Source of the DNA: Tolypothrix brevis GSE-NOS-MK-07-07A | Lineage (GTDB): Bacteria > Cyanobacteriota > Cyanobacteriia > Cyanobacteriales > Nostocaceae | DNA: 64,000 nt | NCBI GenBank assembly: GCA_019358985.1 | Contig: JAHHIJ010000038.1 | Location: 1 to 64,000 of the forward strand | Reading direction: 5' to 3' | Shown: piece by piece, positions 58,327 to 64,000 of the stretch | Layout: every line of letters starts with the position of its first letter | Numbering within the stretch: the stretch's first letter is position 1 | Program-made: the position numbers and the translations under genes | Notes under the pieces: model-generated | What the model saw: only the letters and a program-made list of their open reading frames with translations | What the model was told of the DNA's origin: nothing | Database searches by the model: none

Positions 58327-60084
58327 TTACTTATGTGAGTTTTCTAGATTGCTAGCACCTATATTTAAGACTTCAAGAGTTCCCTCTAAAAACTTAGTTC
58401 GACAGGCATGACGCATAATTTTGCCACTTGAAGTTTTGGGAAGGCTTCCTGGCTTAATTAATACTACAACATCAGTCCGTAGCTCATGTTCCATCATCAA
58501 CGCTTGTCTAATATCTCCAATAACCTCATCCAGATCCAGCTTCCGCAACCAAGTTCGTTCCACCTCGTGAACAACAACCAGTTGCTCCTGATTATCTACC
58601 TCAACTCCAAAAGCTGCTCCACAGCCTATACGTAATCCTAGATGGCTTTGTTCCACTGTCAGTTCAATATCTTGAGGATAATGATTGCGACCTCGGATGA
58701 TAATTAAATCCTTGAGGCGACCGGTAACGAACAACTCTTTATCCTTGACAAATCCCAGATCACCAGTACGTAGAAATGGACCTTCACCTGTATCTGACAA
58801 ATAAGCTTGAAAGGCTTGCTCCGTTTCCTCAACTCGCATCCAGTAGCCTTGAGCCACAGTAGAACCTGACACCCAAATTTCACCCACTTCTTCAGGTGGA
58901 CATTGGGTTAATGATTCAGGATGAACAATGATGATTTTCGTATCGATCTTACTCCATCCACATCCAACCAGAGTTCGTACCATTTGAGTGTCTTGAGTAG
59001 CCTCCTTAACCCTATTCTTTTCCAGCGCTTCTGCTTGAGCTCTAAAAGATTTCGGTGAAGCCCCTACCTGCACAGCAGTCACTTTGAGAGTTGCTTCAGC
59101 AAGACCATAGCCAGGACAGAAAGTAGTTATGTTAAAACCACAGGGAGCAAAAGCTTTAGAAAACCGTTTGATGAGATCGTATCTCACAAGTTCTGCACCA
59201 TTTAAAGCCACACGCCAGCAACTAAGGTCTAGGGTAGTTCGTAGTTCCGGAGGAATCTTATCTATACAAAGCTGGTAAGCAAAATTAGGCGCACCACTAT
59301 GAGTAGCCTTGTACCGCGAAATTGCCTGCAACCATCGCAAGGGACGTTGAAGAAAAGCCATTGGACTCATCATATAACAGGGAAACCCCTTGTATAAAGG
59401 TTGAAATATCCCATAGATAAGTCCCATATCATGAAAGGTAGGAAGCCATGTGACTATTACACTATCTGATGTATGTTCCCATCCCAGGTCGAGATCCTCC
59501 AAATTACACAATAGGTTGTTGTGACTTACCATAACCCCTTTAGGCTGACTCGTGGAACCCGACGTGTATTGAAGATAGGCTAACGTTTTGCCACTTAGTG
59601 GTATCTTGCTGAAATTTGTCTCCAAATTATCAACAATGTTATCCGTAACTATCCATTGCAGCGCTGCCAATTTCGACATTTGAGCAAATCGCTCTTTCAT
59701 GTTGAGTAGCAAAGATGTTGTGGTAAGTGCTACCTTAGCTTCAGCATCTAATAGAATACTCTGTAACCTAGATTGTTTTTCATTGTGCCAGTTTATGTTA
59801 GTTGGAACCGCCACCACCCCTGCATACAAACATCCAAAGAAAGCTGAAATGAATTCCAGACCTGGTGGGTAGAGCAGTAATGCCCGATCGCCGTCAGTCA
59901 ACCCCTGCTTCTGAAGCTGAGCTGCGATTACCCGCGACTGCTGTTCCAATTCTCCGTACGTCAAGCTTCCTGTCTCGGTTTCCCCATTATAGAGGAATGT
60001 ATAGGCTGTTTGGTTAGATTGATGTGTTCCTCGATAGCGCAGCAGATCTACCAATGTCGAAAATTTCTGCTTAGTGTTCATCAT
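58327..60084 (-). CDS. Fatty acyl-AMP ligase (FAAL)
   Basis: 585 residues (start MMNTKQKF; 60,081 is an equal choice). An adenylating enzyme of the FAAL group: P-loop YTSGSTSQPKGVMVSH (173-188), WLPTFHDMGLI (213-223), PGYGLAEATLKV (324-335), RTGDLGF (439-445) and the C-terminal lysine motif LPKTSSGKIMRHACR with Lys555. The segment following YGLAEAT and the GWSKIDTKIIIVHPES stretch match FAALs rather than acyl-CoA ligases. It activates a free fatty acid as acyl-AMP and loads it on a carrier, here probably the halogenase-fused ACP or the stand-alone ACP. It lacks a fused ACP of its own. First intact gene of the assembly line. Confidence 0.9.
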   Translation of the reverse strand: MMNTKQKFSTLVDLLRYRGTHQSNQTAYTFLYNGETETGSLTYGELEQQSRVIAAQLQKQGLTDGDRALLLYPPGLEFISAFFGCLYAGVVAVPTNINWHNEKQSRLQSILLDAEAKVALTTTSLLLNMKERFAQMSKLAALQWIVTDNIVDNLETNFSKIPLSGKTLAYLQYTSGSTSQPKGVMVSHNNLLCNLEDLDLGWEHTSDSVIVTWLPTFHDMGLIYGIFQPLYKGFPCYMMSPMAFLQRPLRWLQAISRYKATHSGAPNFAYQLCIDKIPPELRTTLDLSCWRVALNGAELVRYDLIKRFSKAFAPCGFNITTFCPGYGLAEATLKVTAVQVGASPKSFRAQAEALEKNRVKEATQDTQMVRTLVGCGWSKIDTKIIIVHPESLTQCPPEEVGEIWVSGSTVAQGYWMRVEETEQAFQAYLSDTGEGPFLRTGDLGFVKDKELFVTGRLKDLIIIRGRNHYPQDIELTVEQSHLGLRIGCGAAFGVEVDNQEQLVVVHEVERTWLRKLDLDEVIGDIRQALMMEHELRTDVVVLIKPGSLPKTSSGKIMRHACRTKFLEGTLEVLNIGASNLENSHK

Positions 60085-60578
60085 ATTTTTTGTCCCATGA
60101 ACTTTTTCTCAACCTCAAACTTCCAAAAGGTCGGGATTCTATGTAACGAGATCAGCTATTTCCAGAAAATTTTGCAAAGATGGTTAACACTGTAGCACTC
60201 ATCACCAGTCATAGTCGTGAGTCCGAGAGTTAGGACTCACGACTATATGGGTTGGTAGCACAATTTTTTATTTATGAAATAAAGTAAACAGAGAATTTGT
60301 TAAGGGTACGCCCAGTGAGCAGCACAGTCTTGAGAGGCTCCCTCAAAGAGTGACTGCGTTAGCAACGAAGGAGCGTCACCTGTAGGGCGATATTAAAAAA
60401 AGTGCCTTTATTTCAATCCCCCAAATTTATTTATGGGGTTGCACTCAGGACTCCTGAAAACATACCATCTATTTTGTTGTGGACTCAACACACTTGCTAC
60501 TTTTTTTTATCCATATTTAATTTAATAATAACACATTAACAGAAATTTAAACTAGTATTTATCTCAAAAAAAACTCCA
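60085..60578. other. Upstream region of FAAL, no gene
   Basis: AT-rich spacer that should hold the promoter of the FAAL-PKS transcription unit. A 14-bp inverted repeat with an 8-base loop (ATAGTCGTGAGTCC / GGACTCACGACTAT) lies at 60,211-60,246; on the plus strand it is followed by a T-rich stretch. No regulator gene is nearby. Confidence 0.4.
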
Positions 60579-60660
60579 TTAGTCTTCAATTTTTTTGAAA
60601 GTTAAAGTGACATTGTGACCTCCAAAACCAAAGTAATTAGAAATAGCAACGTGCACTCTT
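60579..60660 (-). pseudogene. 3' remnant of a FabF/KS-type ketosynthase
   Basis: On the minus strand the frame VHVAISNYFGFGGHNVTLTF followed by KKIED and stop matches the C-terminal end of FabF-like ketosynthases (SNSFGFGGHN...F). Only about 27 residues remain; upstream the sequence turns into a dispersed repeat (60,663). It may be the scar of a gene once belonging to the cluster. Confidence 0.6.
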
Positions 60661-60662
60661 TG

Positions 60663-60698
60663 TCAGTAAACCAAAAAGTTTTTTCCAAAGAGCGATTG
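60663..60698. repeat. Dispersed repeat (copy 2)
   Basis: TCAGTAAACCAAAAAGTTTT and following bases match 17,287-17,325. It sits at the breakpoint of the ketosynthase remnant. Confidence 0.5.
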
Positions 60699-60904
60699 CT
60701 AATCGCACTTATGTATGGCAATACAATAAAAACTACTCAAATCATAAAAAATGCTTATACTACTCTGAAAGTATTCAAAAACTGAAATGATGAAAGTAGT
60801 GTGTAGCATATTGGCTGAAAAAATTGACTGTTTCATCTCTATGAGAAGCCGCGCAAAGCGTATCTACAGAAGAACTGGCTTTAACGGACTCAGAAACCCT
60901 TGAC

Positions 60905-61921
60905 CTGACTTTTCCCGTTAAGTCTCAAAAGGCTAGCTCACAAAGGATTTTGGATAAAGCACAACACATAGGGTACAGTAATTGAAATTGGGTGCTAAAG
61001 GTGACAAATTATGTTGGACTGGTGGGAGAAAAATTTTGCGACTTGTGAGTTAGGCGATCGCCGATTGAATGAGCGTGCAATGTCAATAGGCTATGCTCTA
61101 AGCCTTGGATTCGGCAAGGCGCTCTCAGAAATCTTCAATGGAGCAACCGTACTCAAGAGAGCCTACGAGTTTTTGCCAACCCAAAAGTGGAATTTGCCAA
61201 ACTAATCGAACCGCACTGTCAAATGACGGCGGAAATAGTTGCAGAGGAAAATGTAGTTCTGTGTGTCGGAGACACAACTTTTCTTGATTATGACAGTATT
61301 GTGACTAAAAGAGAAGGTTATGGTCCGATTGGTAAGGGAGGTAATGGTTTAATATTGCATAGTGCTTTAGCTATAGATCCTCAAAAAGGTCAATCAATAG
61401 GTCTGTTGTGGCAAAAATTATGGAACCGAGAGGTGAAACACCATTGGAGTGGATGCTGCTGACTACGGAAATAGTCGCAGATGAACAGATGGCTGCTACA
61501 ATTTTACGTTGGTATTCTTACCGTTGGCGGGTAGAGGAATATCACAAAATTTTCAAGTCGGGATGTCAGGTGGAAAGATATAGACTTGCTGCTGATGGGA
61601 TGAAAACCTTAATTGGCTTCCTGAGTGTGATTGCTGTAGAACTGTTGCAGTTGACTTATCTACACCGTACCCAGCCAAACGCCGACGCTATTGAAATTCT
61701 CAATCCTCTTCAGGTTCGCATTTTGAAAGCTAAATCACCCAAAGTACCCAAGATATTAACACTTAGTTGGGCTGTGGAAGCGATCGCTCGTTTAGGGGGT
61801 TACTTAGAACATCGACATAAAACCCCTATTGGTATCCAGGTACTGTGGCGGGGCTGGTTAAAATTGCACGATCTCTGTGAGGGTTGGCAGCTTGCTACAG
61901 AGACTTAACGGGAAAAGTCAG
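60905..61921 (+). mobile_element. IS4-family element (1,017 bp), internally deleted
   Basis: Perfect 22-bp inverted ends at 60,905-60,926 and 61,900-61,921 (beginning CTGACTTTTCCCGTTAAG). The flanks are direct repeats AACCCTTGAC at 60,895-60,904 and 61,922-61,931, a 10-bp target duplication in the IS4 range. The element inserted between the glycosyltransferase and the FAAL genes, inside an older transposase remnant. Confidence 0.85.
61011..61908 (+). pseudogene. Tn5-like (IS4) transposase, frameshifted and deleted
   Basis: Three frames are needed: MLDWWEKNFATCELGDRRLN (61,011 on); then HCQMTAEIVAEENVVLCVGD with TTFLDY, which carries the first aspartate; then TPLEWMLLTTEIVADEQMAA, LRWYSYRWRVEEYHKIFKSG with the YREK-like catalytic glutamate. 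Between LLWQKLWNREVK and the third part some 150-200 residues, including the second aspartate region, are missing. Inactive, but its ends could be moved by a related IS. Confidence 0.75.
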
Positions 61922-62179
61922 AACCCTTGACAAGGTTATTAAGTGTTTAGTAGAAAATTTCTAAGAGTGAAAATCAGGGGGTATGTGACCAGCAAAATTT
62001 GTTTGAGATTCGTTCCTTATGCTGCCAGCAGTGGAGATAGTATCGAGAATACAGCCAAATTATTAAAGAACGTTCCCACAGCCAATGATATTAGATATCA
62101 TCTCAATAAAATCAACAATTTTGAGGAATTAGAGGCGCAAATAAATCAAGCGCTGTAAGAGGTAGTCTTGTTTAGTATT

Positions 62180-63463
62180 TCAAACTTTTAAAAGCTGTTC
62201 GATTAGGTCGGCAGCACGTTGCGGTCCGTTATATTGCTTGAACTCTGCTTGCAACCGCTGTGTGTTGTGCTTGTAACGTGGATCGCGCAGGATGGTTTTC
62301 ACGGCATTACGGATCTGTGCTTCTGACGGGGTTCCCGTTTTTAGGTTGATGCCCACACCAGCCCACGCAACACGCGCTGCAATTTCCGGCTTCTCCTCCG
62401 TTGCTCCTGCTACGATGAGCGATACCCCGTTGGATAATGCCATCTGCACGCTGCCAAACCCTCCATTTGTCACCATTACATCCACGTGCGGCATGAGGTA
62501 GTAGTATGGGATAAACTGCTCTAAATGCACATTGTGCGGCAGCGGGTCAAGCTTGATATTTTCAACAGGGATGCCGCCTGTAGTTGCAACGACGAGTACA
62601 TCCTCAAGACTTAGTGCCCGTATCGCCGGAATGAGAAGATTGCTCAGATCTGAGTTCGCCAAAGTGCCTTGAGTAATCAGGATTACTGGTCGCTCGCCGT
62701 GCAGATCGTCCCACCACGCGGGCGGGTTAAACTGCTCCACTGGTGGACTGATTAGGGTACCAACAAAATGCGTGTTTTCATACAGATCGCTACGAGGATA
62801 CTCAAAATCGGGAACAGTTCCGAGCAGATACAAATCCGGTGGCTGGGTAATTCTTTCCAGTACACTCTTGTTGAGTTTCGGTAGATCCACGCTTGCACGG
62901 ATTTTATCTGTGTAGGCTCGCACATCACGTAGAACAATCTTATCTATCAAAAAATGCAAGATGGCATTGCGTAGCCGTCCAAGCGGCGAGCTATTTGGTG
63001 GTAACGCTAGGCCGATAGGCGCGGTATCTTTGCTGCTTAAAGAGTACATTGAAACAGCAACAGCTACCATTGGAATGCTCGTTTTTTCATGCACAAAGCC
63101 CACACCAAAGCATACCTCATCGGCAATAAGTAGATCAGCAGGAAACTCATCCAACAGTCCATAGATATCTTTCATTTGTTTGGGAGCTTGCTCAATAAAG
63201 AGCGTTTTCAGGGTGGCGATCAAAGCCGACAACCCTTGCAAACTATGAAGTTGCGGAAAGGCTTCGTCTCGACTCATTCCGCTAAAATCATAGGCTGCCT
63301 GCATCGGTTTATAAATGGCTCCAAATCGCTCAATTTTGGGTTGGAATACCTTGCCAGCGTACCACCAGACTGTATGTCCACGATTAACTAACTCGCAGGC
63401 AACTGAAGCTACGGGGTTAAAGTGACTCTCTACTGGTGCTGTCGCTATCAAGATACAAGCCAT
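62180..63463 (-). CDS. GT1-family glycosyltransferase, macrolide GT-like
   Basis: 427 residues with two Rossmann halves. The N-terminus ILIATAPVESHFNPVASVAC ELVNRGH is the acceptor-side start of YjiC/MGT-type enzymes. The C-terminal half has LITQGTLAN, HVDVMVTNGGFGSVQMALSN, the donor-binding signature with its conserved glycines, and VAGATEEKPEIAARVAWAGV. This family transfers a sugar from an NDP donor to hydroxyls of polyketides and other lipophilic acceptors. An AGGAG site lies about 8 bases before the ATG. By eye its base composition is more GC-rich than the PKS genes, so it may have a separate origin. It is separated from the FAAL by the IS4 remnant but shares strand with the cluster. Confidence 0.8.
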   Translation of the reverse strand: MACILIATAPVESHFNPVASVACELVNRGHTVWWYAGKVFQPKIERFGAIYKPMQAAYDFSGMSRDEAFPQLHSLQGLSALIATLKTLFIEQAPKQMKDIYGLLDEFPADLLIADEVCFGVGFVHEKTSIPMVAVAVSMYSLSSKDTAPIGLALPPNSSPLGRLRNAILHFLIDKIVLRDVRAYTDKIRASVDLPKLNKSVLERITQPPDLYLLGTVPDFEYPRSDLYENTHFVGTLISPPVEQFNPPAWWDDLHGERPVILITQGTLANSDLSNLLIPAIRALSLEDVLVVATTGGIPVENIKLDPLPHNVHLEQFIPYYYLMPHVDVMVTNGGFGSVQMALSNGVSLIVAGATEEKPEIAARVAWAGVGINLKTGTPSEAQIRNAVKTILRDPRYKHNTQRLQAEFKQYNGPQRAADLIEQLLKV

Positions 63464-63598
63464 CTGTATGCTCCTGTTGTAAATACTGAGATAGGTTTCT
63501 CTATTCTATATTGTTGATCCCAACGATAAGTTTAGTTGGGAATGGCATGTCTGTTAAGCACCGCCCAACTGAGCAAGTTTCAAAGCTTCTGTGGTAAA

Positions 63599-64000
63599 TC
63601 AATCTAGCTTTGCGCTGCGTCGGCGTGTAATTCGTGTTTGCAACTGCTGCTCAACTGATGGAGGAACTGCTACTCCTGCAAGCATCGAATAGTCTGGCGT
63701 AACCGTCCAATCATAACACTGTAGTAAAGTAGCCAAGAAAATCTTCATTTCCATCTTGGCGAATTCCATTCCAATACAAGCGTGTTCACCACCCCCAAAA
63801 CCAACGAGAGAGAAAGGGACTTTCTTATCTTCCTCACGAGGAGGTGCAAAGCGCTCTGGATCAAAACAACGGGGATCTTTATAAATCTCTGGTAAAAAGT
63901 GCGTTAAGCCTTGAGCAACCATGATAGTCCAACCAGGAGGAATTCGATATCCAGCATAGTTAATCTCTTTGACTACTCCACGAAGTAGCACAACACCTGA
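63599..64000 (-). CDS. Cytochrome P450, C-terminal part (cut by window edge)
   Basis: The visible 133 residues are the end of a P450: INYAGYRIPPGWTIMVAQGL, the PERF region FDPERFAPPREED and the heme-binding loop VGFGGGEHACIGMEFAKMEM with the cysteine thiolate ligand. The style resembles CYP120-like cyanobacterial enzymes. The frame is open to the window edge. It is oriented like the PKS cluster and 135 bp upstream of the glycosyltransferase, so it probably hydroxylates the polyketide, perhaps creating the site for glycosylation. Confidence 0.85.
   Translation of the reverse strand, partial: SGVVLLRGVVKEINYAGYRIPPGWTIMVAQGLTHFLPEIYKDPRCFDPERFAPPREEDKKVPFSLVGFGGGEHACIGMEFAKMEMKIFLATLLQCYDWTVTPDYSMLAGVAVPPSVEQQLQTRITRRRSAKLD

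Larger units (their letters stand above)
60865..62158 (+). pseudogene. N-terminal transposase remnant split by an IS4 element
   Basis: TEELALTDSETLD before the IS4 element and KVIKCLVENF after it read through as one frame once the element and one target repeat are removed. After a frameshift the sequence continues with YAASSGDSIENTAKLLKNVP and TANDIRYHLNKINNFEELEA to a stop at 62,158. This resembles the N-terminal region of an ISH3-like cyanobacterial transposase. The catalytic part is missing. Confidence 0.45.

Noticed and set aside
60211-60246. Terminator for a plus-strand gene
   Set aside because: The hairpin is followed by T-rich sequence but no plus-strand gene ends upstream of it.

Overview
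The window looks like DNA from a filamentous cyanobacterium, most likely Nostocales. The evidence is frequent GCGATCGC (HIP1) octamers, an ssl1498/Psb34-type thylakoid peptide, a cyanobacterial plasmid-type replication protein, abundant cyanobacterial insertion sequences, and a large modular PKS locus with a fatty acyl-AMP ligase. Whether it is a plasmid or a chromosome carrying plasmid DNA cannot be decided from the window.

Positions 1-7,900 are a nest of mobile elements. A Tn3-family transposase remnant (minus strand) has a group II intron (A) inserted in its terminal repeat. The reverse transcriptase gene of A is interrupted just after its YADD motif by a second group II intron (B), and probably again by a third (C) that runs off the left edge. 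The ORF of B is itself cut by an IS630-type element. An IS701-type remnant and fragments of a Mu/IS21-like transposon follow. Positions 7,910-18,000 look like plasmid backbone: a 1,231-residue CyRepA1-like primase-helicase, an iteron-like upstream region, two HTH proteins, a plasmid-type protein with a zinc-knuckle-like region, and a resolvase remnant, with miniature elements between them. Positions 18,000-22,900 hold small genes: a Psb34-like peptide, a three-gene set sharing an odd IGTN...SP motif, a DUF4112-like protein and an HNH protein. Two IS elements and a NapH/CcoG-like ferredoxin membrane protein fill 23,000-26,850.

Positions 27,000-64,000 are a biosynthetic locus, all on the minus strand. 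In transcription order it encodes a cytochrome P450 (cut by the window edge), a GT1 glycosyltransferase, an IS4 remnant, a fatty acyl-AMP ligase (FAAL), a SyrB2/HctB-like Fe(II)/2-oxoglutarate halogenase fused to an acyl-CoA-binding-like domain and an ACP, a stand-alone ACP with an N-terminal segment resembling the C-terminus of restriction-modification enzymes, and six single-module type I PKS proteins. Their domains are KS-AT-DH-KR-ACP, KS-AT-DH-KR-ACP, KS-AT-KR-ACP, KS-(dead AT)-ACP, KS-AT-KR-ACP and KS-(dead AT)-DH-ACP. Inferred logic: the FAAL activates a fatty acid onto a carrier, the halogenase chlorinates an unactivated carbon, six malonyl-type extensions follow, and P450 and glycosyltransferase decorate the product. 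No thioesterase or other release domain is seen, and an IS5 element lies just past the last PKS gene.

The most unusual points are two AT domains that lost the catalytic serine and their small subdomain while KS and ACP stay intact; the His-Gln-Val metal-site motif in the halogenase; the R-M-domain/ACP fusion; and a 1,316-bp stretch that appears identical between PKS2 and PKS3 and covers the AT region.
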